Positions 51,992 through 61,850 of a DNA stretch of 64,000 bases are shown one piece after another. A program made the translations under genes and the position numbers. Position 1 is the first letter of the stretch. Every line of letters begins with the position of its first letter. The notes beneath the pieces are model-generated. The model did not search any database and had not been told where the DNA came from. It saw only the letters and a list, made by a program, of their open reading frames with translations. Origin of the DNA: Methylobacterium radiotolerans JCM 2831 (GTDB taxonomy: Bacteria; Pseudomonadota; Alphaproteobacteria; Rhizobiales; Beijerinckiaceae); assembly GCF_000019725.1 (NCBI RefSeq), contig NC_010505.1, positions 3,351,001 through 3,415,000 on the forward strand, given 5' to 3'.

Positions 51992-53337
51992 GCGGCGATC
52001 GTGTCGAGGGCACGGCCGACGGCGTCGAACATCGCGCCGATCTGCTCCGCGGTGATGATCAGCGGCGGGCAGAAGCACAGGGAATCGCCGATGGCGCGGG
52101 CGATCACCCCCTGTTCGAGGGCGGCGGCCTGGATCGCGGCACCGGCCGCGCCGGGCTTCGCGCCGGGTGCCGTCGCGGGCTTCAGCTCGAGGGCCCCGAT
52201 CAGGCCGACGCCGCGCCACGTCTTCACCAGGGGATGCTCGGCGAGCCCCGCCAGCCGCTCGAGGAAGAGCGGGCTCAGGCGCCGGCAATTCCCCACGAGG
52301 TCGCGCTCCTCGATGATCCGGATGTTCTCCAGGCCCACCGCGGTGGCGACGGGATGGCCCGAGGCCGTGTAGCCGTGGCCGAGCACGCCGAGCCGGGCGG
52401 ATTCGTCGGCGATCGGCTCGTAGAAGTTCGCGTTCATCAGGATCGCCGAGAGGGGCATGTACGAGGAGGAGATCTGCTTCGAGAGCACCATCACGTCCGG
52501 CTCGATGCCGAAGGTCTCGCAGCCGAACATCGCCCCCGTGCGCCCGAAGCCGCAGATCACCTCGTCGGCCACCAGCAGCACGTCGTAGCGGCGCAGCACC
52601 GCCTGGATCTCCGCCCAGTAGTTCTCCGGCGGGACGTAGACCCCGCCCGAGGCCATCACCGGCTCGCCGAAGAAGGCCGCCACGGTGTCCGGCCCCTCGG
52701 CCAGGATCAGCTGTTCGAGCTCGTCCGCCATGCGTCGGGAGAACGCGGCCTCGCTCTCGCCCGGCAGGGCCGACCCGGCGTAGTCGGGGCAGGAGACGTG
52801 CCGCATCCGGTCGAGCGGCAGGTCGAAGCTCTCGTGGTTGCGCGGAAGGCCGGTGATCGAGCCAGCCGCGATGGTGACGCCGTGATAGCCCTTCAGGCGG
52901 CCGATGATCTTCTTCTTCTCCGGCTTGCCGAGCGCGTTCGAGCGGTACCACGCCAGCTTGACGACGAGGTCGTTGGCCTCGGATCCGGAGGAGGTGAAAT
53001 GCACCTTCGACATCGGGACCGGCGCCAGGCTGATCAGCTTCTCGGCGAGGTCAACCGAGGGGCCGTGCGTCTTGTGCGCGAAGATGTGGTAGTACGAGAG
53101 CTGGTCCATCTGCCGCTTGGCGGCGTCCGACAGCCGCCGCTCGCCGAAGCCCACGGCGACCGACCAGAGGCCCGCCAGCCCCTCGATGTAGCGCCGGCCG
53201 GCATTGTCGTAGACGTAGATCCCCTCCCCCCGCTCGATCACGAGCGCACCGGTCTTGTCGTAGTTGCGCAGGTCGACCAGCGGATGGAGCTGGTAGGCGA
53301 TGTCGCGCGCCTCGACGGAGTTGGGCATGAAGGTCAT
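51988..53337 (-). CDS. Class III omega-aminotransferase
   Basis: A 449-residue PLP aminotransferase of the omega-transaminase type. Lys287 in VLSKQISSSYMPL is the cofactor lysine; TSSGSEANDLVVKL, LKGYHGVTIAAGS and ADEVICGFGRTG are family signatures. Relatives use beta-alanine, putrescine, taurine or other terminal amines with pyruvate. Its ATG shares one base with the stop of the ATPase gene (TGATG), and its own stop overlaps the amidase start, so translation is coupled on both sides. Confidence 0.92.
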   Translation of the reverse strand: MTFMPNSVEARDIAYQLHPLVDLRNYDKTGALVIERGEGIYVYDNAGRRYIEGLAGLWSVAVGFGERRLSDAAKRQMDQLSYYHIFAHKTHGPSVDLAEKLISLAPVPMSKVHFTSSGSEANDLVVKLAWYRSNALGKPEKKKIIGRLKGYHGVTIAAGSITGLPRNHESFDLPLDRMRHVSCPDYAGSALPGESEAAFSRRMADELEQLILAEGPDTVAAFFGEPVMASGGVYVPPENYWAEIQAVLRRYDVLLVADEVICGFGRTGAMFGCETFGIEPDVMVLSKQISSSYMPLSAILMNANFYEPIADESARLGVLGHGYTASGHPVATAVGLENIRIIEERDLVGNCRRLSPLFLERLAGLAEHPLVKTWRGVGLIGALELKPATAPGAKPGAAGAAIQAAALEQGVIARAIGDSLCFCPPLIITAEQIGAMFDAVGRALDTIAA

Positions 53338-55109
53338 CAGACGGGTGTCCTGATCGCGGCCGGAAGGGGAACGGGGGCAAGGGAAACGGAGGCGAGGGAG
53401 ACGGAGGCAGAGGGCGCGGAAGCGGGCGCCTCCGGCGGCGTCGTGCGCGGTCTGCGGCCGGGGATCGCCGCCACGAGGCTGCGCGTGTAGGGCTCGCGCG
53501 GGTTCGAGAAGATCTCGGGCCCCGGCCCGATCTCCACGACGGCGCCCTTCTCCATCACCATCACGCGGTCGCAGATCTTGGCCGCGACCCGCAGGTCGTG
53601 GGTGATGAACAGGAGCGAGAGGTGCAGCTCCCGCTTCAGCTCGTCGAGGAGGTCGAGGATCTGGGCCTGGATCGAGACGTCGAGGGCGCTGACCGCCTCG
53701 TCGGCCACGATGATCTCGGGCTTGAGCGCCAGGGCCCGGGCGATGCCGATGCGCTGGCGCTGCCCTCCGGAGAACTCGTGGGGGTAGCGGTCCGCCGCCG
53801 AGGCGTCGAGGCCGACGCGTTCGAGGAGCGCGGACGCGGCCTTCAGGGCCGTCCCGACAGGCTCGCCGTAGGCGATTGGGCCGTCCGCGATGGCCCGCCC
53901 GACACGCACCCGCGGGTTCAGCGAGCCGTAGGGATCCTGGAAGACCATCTGGATCCGCCGCCGCGCCTGCCGCAGGGCCTCGCCCGACAGGCCCGCCATG
54001 TCGATGCCGCCGAGGCGCACCCGTCCCCCGTCCGGGTCCTGGAGCCGCACCAGGCACCGCCCCACCGAGGACTTGCCCGATCCGCTCTCGCCGACGATGC
54101 CCAGGGTCTCGCCGCGGCCGAGGGTGAACGTGACGTCGCGCACCGCCGCGACCGTCCGGGGCGCCCGGAACAGGCCGCCGCGGAGCGTGTAGCTCTTGGT
54201 CAGTCCCTCGACATCGAGGACGGAGCCCCGGGGCGCCGCCCGCGCCGTCTGGCCGGCCCCGGCCTCCATGTCGGGGATCGCGGCGATCAGCTTGGCGGTG
54301 TAGGGGTGCTGCGGCCGCTCGAGGATGTCGGCGGCGAGGCCCTCCTCGACGATCCGGCCGTGCTGCATCACCGCCACCCGGTCGGCGATCTCGGCGACCA
54401 CGCCGAAATCGTGGGTGATGAACATCACCGCCATGCCGCGCCGGGCCTGGAGATCGCGGATCAGGCGCAGGATCTGCGCCTGCGTGGTGACGTCGAGCGC
54501 CGTGGTCGGCTCGTCGGCGATCAGCACCTGCGGTTCGAGGGCCAGCGCCATGGCGATCATCACGCGCTGCCGCTGGCCGCCCGAGAGCTGGAACGGGTAG
54601 GAGGCGGCGGCGCGGGCCGGGTCCGGCAGGCCGACCTCGGCCAGCAGTTCGAGGGCCCGGCTCCGGCGCGTCCGGGGCGTCAGCAGCCCGTGCGCGGCGA
54701 AGACCTCGGCGATCTGCGCCTCGATCCGCATCAGCGGGTTGAGCGCCGTCATCGGCTCCTGGAAGATCATCGCGATGCGCCGCCCGCGCACCGCGTAGAG
54801 CTCCGCCTCGTCGAGGGTGAGCAGATCGGTCCCGCCGAGCAGGATCCGCCCGCCGACCGGCCGCACGGTCTCCGGCAGGAGCCCCATCGCGGCATTGGCC
54901 GACATCGACTTGCCCGAGCCGCTCTCGCCGACGATGCAGAGGATCTCGCCGGCCTTCAGCGTGAAGCTGACCCGGTCGACCGCGTAGGGGCGGTCCGCGC
55001 CGGACGGCAGGGCGATGGCGAGCTTCTCGACGACGAGGACCGGCGCGCCGGCGGCGTGGTTTTGGGGCGCGTGGTTTCGGGGGGCGACGGTCATGGCTGC
55101 GCCCCTCAT
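53337..55109 (-). CDS. Peptide-type ABC transporter, double ATP-binding protein
   Basis: Energises the import system. The 590-residue protein is a fusion of the two ATPases (DppD- and DppF-like). Each half has a Walker A GESGSGKS, a signature ([18 protein letters not shown]) and a Walker B region ([22 protein letters not shown]), and each ends in the oligopeptide-family C-terminal block ([30 protein letters not shown]). The start is placed at the ATG at 55109, which overlaps the permease stop (ATGA); an ATG at 55094 is the alternative. The tail is low-complexity Ser/Pro/Ala. Confidence 0.95.
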   Translation of the reverse strand: MRGAAMTVAPRNHAPQNHAAGAPVLVVEKLAIALPSGADRPYAVDRVSFTLKAGEILCIVGESGSGKSMSANAAMGLLPETVRPVGGRILLGGTDLLTLDEAELYAVRGRRIAMIFQEPMTALNPLMRIEAQIAEVFAAHGLLTPRTRRSRALELLAEVGLPDPARAAASYPFQLSGGQRQRVMIAMALALEPQVLIADEPTTALDVTTQAQILRLIRDLQARRGMAVMFITHDFGVVAEIADRVAVMQHGRIVEEGLAADILERPQHPYTAKLIAAIPDMEAGAGQTARAAPRGSVLDVEGLTKSYTLRGGLFRAPRTVAAVRDVTFTLGRGETLGIVGESGSGKSSVGRCLVRLQDPDGGRVRLGGIDMAGLSGEALRQARRRIQMVFQDPYGSLNPRVRVGRAIADGPIAYGEPVGTALKAASALLERVGLDASAADRYPHEFSGGQRQRIGIARALALKPEIIVADEAVSALDVSIQAQILDLLDELKRELHLSLLFITHDLRVAAKICDRVMVMEKGAVVEIGPGPEIFSNPREPYTRSLVAAIPGRRPRTTPPEAPASAPSASVSLASVSLAPVPLPAAIRTPV

Positions 55110-55945
55110 CGCGTCCTGCGCGACAGGCGCGGGTTGAGGGCGTCGTTCAGCCCCTCGCCGACGAGGTTCAGGGCGAGCACCGTCAGGAGGATCGCGACGC
55201 CGGGGAAGAGACTCACCCACCACGCCTGCCGGATCACCGTGCGCCCGGCGCCGATGACGTAGCCCCACGACATGATGTTGGGGTCGCCGAGCCCCATGAA
55301 CGACAGGGCGCTCTCCAGCAGGATGGCGGCCGCCACCATCATGGTCCCGAGGACGATGACCGGCGAGAGCGTGTTGGGCAGGATCTGCCGCAGGATGATC
55401 GGGCCGCTGCGCTGGCCCGACAGCACCGCGGCCTGCACGAATTCCCGCCCGCGCAGCGCCATCACCTCGCCGCGCAGGAGCCGGGCCACCGGCGGCCAGC
55501 TCACGATCGCGATGGCCGTGACGATCGAGACGAGGCTCGGCCGGAAGATCGCCACCAGCACCACCGCCAGGGCGAAGTTCGGCACGCTCTGGAAGAACTC
55601 GGTGAAGCGCATCAGCAGGTCGTCGACCCGGCCACCGAAGTAGCCCGCGACGGCCCCGATCGGGATGCCGATCAGCAGGGCCGCGAGGGTCGAGACGAAG
55701 CCGACCAGCAGCGACACCCCGGCCCCGTGGGCCACCGCGGAGGCGATATCCCGGCCCATCGTGTCGGTGCCCAGCGGGTAGCCGCCGTTGGTGAAGGGCG
55801 GCAGGAACGGGCGCTGCACCATCGCCCAGGGGGAGCGCGGGTAGAGCGCCGGCGCCGCGATCGCCAGGACGAGCACCAGGACGAGGATGACGATTCCCAC
55901 CACCGCGCCGCGGTTGCGGGCGTATCGGGCCCAGAACGCCGTCAT
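55106..55945 (-). CDS. Peptide-type ABC transporter permease (DppC-like)
   Basis: Inner-membrane permease of 279 residues with about six helices. The N-terminal helix is GIVILVLVLVLAIAAPALY; HPLGTD-type loop appears as YPLGTDTMGRD; the cytoplasmic EAA loop is near EFVQAAVLSGQRSGPIILRQILPN. Starts and stops overlap the neighbours by ATGA on both sides, fixing the start at 55945. Confidence 0.94.
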   Translation of the reverse strand: MTAFWARYARNRGAVVGIVILVLVLVLAIAAPALYPRSPWAMVQRPFLPPFTNGGYPLGTDTMGRDIASAVAHGAGVSLLVGFVSTLAALLIGIPIGAVAGYFGGRVDDLLMRFTEFFQSVPNFALAVVLVAIFRPSLVSIVTAIAIVSWPPVARLLRGEVMALRGREFVQAAVLSGQRSGPIILRQILPNTLSPVIVLGTMMVAAAILLESALSFMGLGDPNIMSWGYVIGAGRTVIRQAWWVSLFPGVAILLTVLALNLVGEGLNDALNPRLSRRTR

Positions 55946-56913
55946 GCCGCAGCTCCGATACGGGGATCCACCAGCCGGTAGAGGATGTCGGTGATGAGGT
56001 TGAAGGCCAGCACCATCGCGGCGGAGACGACGAAGATGCCGAGGAGGAGGTTGTAGTCGCGCTGCTCGAGGGCCTCGAACATCAGCCGGCCGATGCCCGG
56101 CCACGCGAAGACGGTCTCGATCAGCACGGCGCCGCCGACGAGTTGCCCCGCCTGGAGGCCCGCCAGTGTCACGACCGGGAGGATGGCGTTGCGCAGGATG
56201 TGGCGGACCAGCACGACGCGGGGGCGCAGTCCCTTCGCGCGGGCGGTCCGCACGAAGTCCAGCCGGCTCACCTCCAGCACGGAGGCCCGGGTCATGCGGG
56301 CGTAGACCGCCATGAAGAACAGGCCGAGCGTCAGGGCCGGCAGCACGAGGTGATGGAGGATATCGGCCGCCCGTTCGAGGCCGCTATAGCCGGAGCCGAC
56401 GCTCTCGTAGCCGAAGCCGGGAAACCACCCGAGCTGCACCGAGAACAGCAGCACCGCCATCAGCGCCAGCCAGAACAGCGGCGTGGCGTAGAAGAGAAGG
56501 GCGAGGGTCGAGATGACGGAGTCGGAGACCTTGCCCTGGCGCGAGGCCGCCAGCGCCCCGGCCGCCACGCCGAGGACGAGGGAGATCAGGAAGGCCGAGC
56601 CCGACAGGAGCAGGGTGGCGGGCAGCCGGTCGGCGATCAGGTCGATCACCGGCATGCCCTGGCGGTAGGAATAGCCGAAGTCGAGCCGCAGGACGTTCGC
56701 GAGGTAGGTCAGGAGCTGGATCGGGAGCGGCCGATCGAGGCCGAAGCGCTCGCGCAACTGCTGCAGGAAGGCGGCGTCGGCATCGCCGGCCTCGCCCGCC
56801 ATCACCGAGGCCGGATCCCCCGGCGCCGCGTGGATGAGCGCGAAGTTGAGGATGACGATCCCGACCAGGATGAGCGCCATCTTGCCCAGGCGCGAGGCGA
56901 TGAAGCGGGGCAT
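55942..56913 (-). CDS. Peptide-type ABC transporter permease (DppB-like)
   Basis: Inner-membrane permease of 323 residues. The family N terminus is clear (RFIASRLGKMALILVGIVILNFALIHAAPGDP), followed by RFGLDRPLPIQ and the EAA loop DFVRTARAKGLRPRVVLVRHILRNA. The ATG at 56913 is preferred over the longer open frame because it begins at the family's usual start. It pairs with the DppC-like permease it overlaps. Confidence 0.94.
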   Translation of the reverse strand: MPRFIASRLGKMALILVGIVILNFALIHAAPGDPASVMAGEAGDADAAFLQQLRERFGLDRPLPIQLLTYLANVLRLDFGYSYRQGMPVIDLIADRLPATLLLSGSAFLISLVLGVAAGALAASRQGKVSDSVISTLALLFYATPLFWLALMAVLLFSVQLGWFPGFGYESVGSGYSGLERAADILHHLVLPALTLGLFFMAVYARMTRASVLEVSRLDFVRTARAKGLRPRVVLVRHILRNAILPVVTLAGLQAGQLVGGAVLIETVFAWPGIGRLMFEALEQRDYNLLLGIFVVSAAMVLAFNLITDILYRLVDPRIGAAA

Positions 56914-57031
56914 GACGGGTATGGTCCTCCGCGCGCGGGAGCCCCGCCGGAACGGCCGGCGGCTCGGGGTCGGACGGGGCCCCACGATCGGGGCCGCTGG
57001 ATGAGGCGTCGTGCGGGCCGGTCCGGCGCCG

Positions 57032-58585
57032 TCAGCGCTTGATCCACGTGTCGCGCAGCGAGTCGTTGAGACCGTTGGCGGTGGTGATCAGGTCCTGGAC
57101 GTTGCACCGGTAGATGACCGGGAAGCGCAGATCGAGCAGCCACGCCACGGGCACGTCGGCCTGAACCGCCTTCTGGACCTCGTCGTAGAGATCCTGGCGC
57201 TTCTCAGCCGGCGTCGCCAGCGCCGCCTTAGCGAACAGCGCGTCCACGGTCGGGTTCGAGTAACCCTCGACGTTGTTCCAGGGATTGCCCTTGGAGATCT
57301 GCGAGGTGATGTAGTTTCGCTCGACGCCGAGGGCCGGGTCGCCGTTCTGGAACAGGAAGGTGAAGGCCATGTCGTAGTCCCATTGGGACACGCGCTGGTT
57401 CCAGCCCGCCACGTCGGTGGCCTGGATCTCGACGGGGATGCCGACCTCGCCGAGATTCTGCTTCACCGCCTCCGCCCAGCGCTGCCACGTCTCGCCATAG
57501 GGAAGCGGCAGCAGCTTCAGCGGCTTGCCGTCGTAGTGCATCTCGGCGAGCAGCGCCTTCGCCTTCTTCGGATCGTGCGGATACTGCGGCTGGACGGACT
57601 TGTAGAACGGCGTCGTCCCGGCGATCGGACCGGTGGCGACCTTGCCGATCCCGTTCCACAGGACGTCGAGGGCGAACTGCCGGTCCATGGCGTACATGAC
57701 CGCCTGGCGGAACCGCACGTCGTTCATCGGCGGCTTCCGGTTGTTGAGCCAGAGAAACGACAGGGGCGAGTCGAACTCCTGACCCTTCTGCGAGACGCAG
57801 GTGTTCTTCAGGGCCGTCAGCCGCGGCACGTCGAAATTCTCGACCGACCCGCCCGGCAGCACGTCGACCTTGCCGGTCTCGTAGGCAACGGCGCGCGAGG
57901 CGCCGTCCGGGATGACGTGATAGTAGATGTCCTGAAGATACGGCTTGCCCGCGAGATAGTAAGCCTCGTTCTTCACGAGGTGGATCGCGCTCCCCTTCCG
58001 CCAGCTCTCGAACTTGAACGGCCCGGTGCCGATCGGCCTGTCGTTCGCCGGGTTGGAGGCATAGTCGGTACCCGCGTAGATATGTTTGGGCACCATCGGC
58101 ATTACCCAGAAGGCGAAGCTGCGGATGAAGGGCTCGAAGGGCTCCTTGAGGGTGAAGACCACCGTGTGATCGTCCGGCGCACCGACATCGGCCACACGCG
58201 TCATCGTGTTCCTGTGACGCGGCTGCGTCTTCATCAGGAATTCGTTGACCGAGAACAGGACATCCGCGGAGCTGAATGGCTTTCCATCGTGCCACGTCAC
58301 GCCTTGATTGAGGTGGAACGTGTAACGCAGTCCGTCAGGGGAGATATCCCAGCTCTTCGCGAGGGACGGCAGCGGCTTGAGCTTGTCGTCGTAGCGCAGC
58401 AATCCTTCGTAGATCTGCCCGGCTACGAGCTGCGTCGGCGCGTTGGTCACGAGACCGAGCATCAGGCTGGGCGGTTCCGGCTGAACGATCAGGTTGGCGC
58501 GACCGCCCGAGACGGGCTGCGCCTGTCCGACAGATGGCAGGGCGAGAACCGATATCGTGAGCAAGGCTCGAAGAATGTTCGACAT
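57032..58585 (-). CDS. ABC transporter substrate-binding protein (SBP family 5)
   Basis: Periplasmic binding protein of 517 residues and the first gene of the operon. A signal peptide ends near VGQAQ. Family 5 signatures include IYEGLLRYDDKLKPLPSLAKSWDISPDGLRYTF, GVTWHDGKPFSSADVLF and RPIGTGPFKFESW. Such proteins bind peptides, opines or other small compounds, so the ligand is open. The ATG at 58585 has a CGGAG box. A 118-base gap follows before the permease genes. The upstream region carries a palindrome that may be the operator. Confidence 0.94.
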   Translation of the reverse strand: MSNILRALLTISVLALPSVGQAQPVSGGRANLIVQPEPPSLMLGLVTNAPTQLVAGQIYEGLLRYDDKLKPLPSLAKSWDISPDGLRYTFHLNQGVTWHDGKPFSSADVLFSVNEFLMKTQPRHRNTMTRVADVGAPDDHTVVFTLKEPFEPFIRSFAFWVMPMVPKHIYAGTDYASNPANDRPIGTGPFKFESWRKGSAIHLVKNEAYYLAGKPYLQDIYYHVIPDGASRAVAYETGKVDVLPGGSVENFDVPRLTALKNTCVSQKGQEFDSPLSFLWLNNRKPPMNDVRFRQAVMYAMDRQFALDVLWNGIGKVATGPIAGTTPFYKSVQPQYPHDPKKAKALLAEMHYDGKPLKLLPLPYGETWQRWAEAVKQNLGEVGIPVEIQATDVAGWNQRVSQWDYDMAFTFLFQNGDPALGVERNYITSQISKGNPWNNVEGYSNPTVDALFAKAALATPAEKRQDLYDEVQKAVQADVPVAWLLDLRFPVIYRCNVQDLITTANGLNDSLRDTWIKR

Positions 58586-59597
58586 GGAAGCTCCGTACAC
58601 TGCCACGACATGCGCGGAAAAATCGAACCCGTGAAAACCCTATTCGCTCTGATCTTGTCGCACTCGAGAACTATTCTTCGCCGCCCGAAGGCCGGCGGCC
58701 TGACCCGAACGGGTGGGCGAGGCTGTCCCGCCCCCGGCGGCGCCTAGCGATATATCGGTATATCATTTCCGAATCAGTGATTTGTCAAACCGAGGCGGCG
58801 GAAAAAGACGTCACGCGGCGCCTCATTGTGCGTCACGGTCGCTCAAATATTGAGCCCGCAGACAGGTGTGATCAGGCGGGATCTATTCACTCTGAACCGC
58901 GCGGGAGACCAGCGGCACTTGCTCGGTTCGGGCCCGCACCCCTGTCGGGGACGGATCCGTCCCTCACAGCATCCGGAATCGACAGGAAGGGACATTCGCA
59001 TCCGGCAACGCGTGCCGGGCTGAGGTCTGCTTGGGAGCTGCCGGGGGCGACCGGCGAACCTCCCGACGGGCGCGGAGCAACCGGCTGATCCTGGCCGATA
59101 CCGGTCTGTTCGCTGCGACGCCCGACCGTGAGCGAGTGGATGCTCGCTTGGCCCAGGCGCGAGTCGGAGAGTGCCCGAGAGGGGATCTTCGGAAGAACCG
59201 CATGCCGTCTCTAGGATCGAATGGGGCGCGGCGGATCGGCAGAGGCCGTCGCCGTCCTGGGTGCTCGCGAGCGGACGCGGTGAGATGAGGGCGCTCGGAC
59301 GTTGCCGTGCGATCATCCGCTTTCGGCGACCGGTCGGGGTCGGTTGCCTCGGGATCTCAGCGCGCGCGCCCGCGCCGGCAGGACGACCGCGCACCGCAGA
59401 CGTCAGCTCGGATGAGCAATTCGCATTTTCCGAAGCACACCATACGATAATCGTACTTCTCATCTGCGGCCCGTTCCAGCAGACCCGACTCACCAATCAC
59501 CGTCGCCGACCCCGCGTACAGCAGGTCCAATCCGGCCGGTTCCGACGCCGCCGGCGGATCTCGTGATTGAAGAGTCTGCGAGCTTTCGGGAGCTGAC
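58586..59597. other. Divergent regulatory region without genes
   Basis: About 1 kb between the transporter operon (leftward) and the flavin monooxygenase gene (rightward). Frames here, such as 58843-59496 on the minus strand, have no coding bias or recognisable product. GC drops around 58600-58680 and 58740-58800, where promoter and operator elements of the operon are expected. Confidence 0.55.
58749..58764. promoter_or_regulatory. Palindromic candidate GntR operator
   Basis: Inverted repeat GATATA-TCGG-TATATC, about 165 bases upstream of the binding-protein start codon in an otherwise GC-rich region. Size and AT-rich symmetry suit a GntR/FCD dimer site, and the only regulator in the operon is of that family. 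The assignment is inferred from position. Confidence 0.45.
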
Positions 59598-60848
59598 ATG
59601 GCAGTCGAAACCACCGACACCCTGGTCGTGGGAGCGGGCCAGTCGGGTATCGCGATGAGCGAGCATCTCAGCGCATTGAAGATCCCGCACATCGTGCTGG
59701 AGCGGAGCCGTATCGCGGAGAACTGGAGCTCCATGCGCTGGGACTCGCTCGTGGCGAACGGGCCGGCGTGGCACGACCGCTTCCCGAATCTGACGTTCGA
59801 GGATGTGCATCCGGACGCTTTTCCGGGCAAAGATCGCGTCGCGAGATACTTCAACGATTACGCCGCGATGATCGAGGCTCCCATCCGGACCGGCGTGGAG
59901 GTCAGGCTCGTCAGGCACAGCCAGGGTCGCCCCGGCTACACCGTGACGACGTCGGACGGCATCTTCGAGGCGCGGCGCGTCGTGGCCGCGACCGGGCCGT
60001 TCCAAGTGCCCTCGTTCCCGGACATCGTTCCCGGGGACGCGGCCGTCCATCAGTTACACTCCTCAGCGTACAAGAATCCGGGCCAGCTGGCGGACGGCGC
60101 CGTGCTGGTCGTCGGATGCGGCGCGTCCGGCTCGCAGATCGCGGAGGAGCTCTGCAAGGCTGGACGGCGTGTCTACTTGTCCGTCGGCGAGCACTACCGG
60201 CCGCCCCGCGCCTATCGCCAGCGGGATTACTGCTGGTGGCTGGGTGCGCTCGGCCTCTGGGACGAAGTCAAGTCGAAGCGCAAGAAGCGCCACGTCGCCT
60301 TCGCGGTGAGCGGCTACGAGGGCGGCCGGACCGTCGATTTCCGGCGCCTGGCGCATATGGGCGTCACGCTGGTCGGCGTGACCCGCGCTTACGAGAACGG
60401 CACGCTCCACTTCGCGGACGACCTCGTGCGGAACATCGCGGAGGGCGACGAGGCCTATTTCGAGGTCCTCCGGGACGCCGACGCCTATATCGCGCGCAAG
60501 GGCATGGACCTGCCGCCCGAGCCCGAGGCGTGGCAGCGCTACGAGGACCCGGACTGCCTCAAGGAGCCGATCCTCAGCCTCGACTTGGGCAGAGCCGGCA
60601 TCGGCACCATCCTGTGGGCGACCGGCTTCCGGTACGATTTCAGCTGGCTCGACGTCGACGCGTTCGACGAGCAGGGCATGCCCCTGCACAAGCGCGGCGT
60701 CTCCGCGGAGAACGGCATCTACTTCCTCGGCCTGCCCGACCTGACCAACCGCGCCTCCGCCTTCATCTACGGCTGCTGGCAGGACGCGAAGCACATCGCC
60801 GACCACATCGTGATCCAGCGCAACTACGACGCTTATACCCGGGCCTGA
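59598..60848 (+). CDS. Flavin-containing monooxygenase (CzcO-like)
   Basis: A 416-residue FAD/NADPH oxidoreductase. The FAD-binding loop is VVGAGQSGIAMSEHL at the N terminus, and the NADP loop is VVGCGASGSQIAEEL near residue 170. A class B monooxygenase-like segment lies between them, and WATGFRYDFSWLD near residue 340 is the usual C-terminal ATG motif. Relatives oxygenate amines, sulfides or ketones. A GGGAG box precedes the ATG. It is divergent from the transporter operon and could act on the same class of amine, but shared control is not shown. Confidence 0.9.
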   Translation: MAVETTDTLVVGAGQSGIAMSEHLSALKIPHIVLERSRIAENWSSMRWDSLVANGPAWHDRFPNLTFEDVHPDAFPGKDRVARYFNDYAAMIEAPIRTGVEVRLVRHSQGRPGYTVTTSDGIFEARRVVAATGPFQVPSFPDIVPGDAAVHQLHSSAYKNPGQLADGAVLVVGCGASGSQIAEELCKAGRRVYLSVGEHYRPPRAYRQRDYCWWLGALGLWDEVKSKRKKRHVAFAVSGYEGGRTVDFRRLAHMGVTLVGVTRAYENGTLHFADDLVRNIAEGDEAYFEVLRDADAYIARKGMDLPPEPEAWQRYEDPDCLKEPILSLDLGRAGIGTILWATGFRYDFSWLDVDAFDEQGMPLHKRGVSAENGIYFLGLPDLTNRASAFIYGCWQDAKHIADHIVIQRNYDAYTRA

Positions 60849-60917
60849 CGGGCCGGACCCGGGCCGGAGGCGCCGCAGGAAACAGGCGTCGGCCGTGAGA
60901 TCGCCCGTGCCAGCCTC

Positions 60918-61850
60918 TCAGTAGCCCCGCGTCAGGTCCACGCGGTGCTCGGGCGCGCGGCCCGCGCGCACCCGGTGGATGTTCTCGGCGATCTGCCGGG
61001 CCGCGGAGGCGGGGATCGCCACCGAGGCGAGGTGCGGCGTGACGAGGACGCTCTCCATCCCCCAGAGCGGGTGTCCCGCCGCGAGCGGCTCGGTCTCGAA
61101 CACGTCGAGCGTCGCCCCACCGAGATGGCCGGCCGCCAGAGCCGCAACGAGCGCCGCCTCGTCGATCACGGCCCCGCGCGACACGTTGATGAGCGCGGCG
61201 CCCCGCGGCAGCGCAGCGATCTCGTCCGCTCCGACCAGGCGCCGGGTCTCAGGGGTCAGCGGCAGCATCACCACCAGGATCTCGCTCCGCGCGAGAAACG
61301 GGATCAGCGCGTCCGGTCCCGCGTGGCAGTCGACTCCGGGAAGCGCCTTCGGCGTGCGCGACCAGCCGGCGACGGAGAACCCCTGCCGCGCAAGTTCGAG
61401 CGCCGCCGCGCCGCCGAGCTCGCCGAGGCCCAGCACGCCGACCCGGATTTCCCGGGCCTCGCGCGGGTGGACGTAGTGCCAGCGGCCGGCCCGCTGGGCC
61501 GCCTCGAAGGCCGGGATGTCGCGGGCGTAGCGCAGCACCGCGAACAGCACGTAGTGAGTCATCATCCGCGCCATCTCGGGGTCGGACAGGCGGGTGATCG
61601 GCACGTCGGGCAGGTCGTCCCGGCCGACGAGCGCGTCGGCGCCCGCGCCCAGGATGGTGACGAGCCGCAGGCCGGGATGCCGCGCGAAGAAGCCGGCCGG
61701 CGGCTTCCAGACCAGCGCGTAGCGGACATCGTCCCCGGGCCCGATCTCGTCCGGCGGCCTGACGCGCACGTCCGGCAGCAGCGCCTCCAGCGCCGCGCGC
61801 CAGGGCTCGATCGGGTCGACGGCGCTCGCGAAGACCAGGGTCTCGGTCAC
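60918..61850 (-). CDS. D-2-hydroxyacid dehydrogenase (GhrA-like), second copy
   Basis: A 310-residue NAD(P)H-dependent dehydrogenase paralogous to the one at 46297-47229. The Rossmann loop is GVLGLGELGGAAA; the catalytic Arg is in NVSRGAVIDE, the Glu in DVFETEPL and the His in VTPHLASVA. The GTG start at 61850 overlaps the stop of the dehydroquinase-like gene as GTGA, which fixes the start and implies coupled translation. Substrate probably a small 2-keto acid. Confidence 0.9.
   Translation of the reverse strand: MTETLVFASAVDPIEPWRAALEALLPDVRVRPPDEIGPGDDVRYALVWKPPAGFFARHPGLRLVTILGAGADALVGRDDLPDVPITRLSDPEMARMMTHYVLFAVLRYARDIPAFEAAQRAGRWHYVHPREAREIRVGVLGLGELGGAAALELARQGFSVAGWSRTPKALPGVDCHAGPDALIPFLARSEILVVMLPLTPETRRLVGADEIAALPRGAALINVSRGAVIDEAALVAALAAGHLGGATLDVFETEPLAAGHPLWGMESVLVTPHLASVAIPASAARQIAENIHRVRAGRAPEHRVDLTRGY

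Noticed and set aside
58843..59496. 217-codon minus-strand frame in the divergent regulatory region
   Set aside because: No coding bias or family resemblance; overlaps other equally weak frames.
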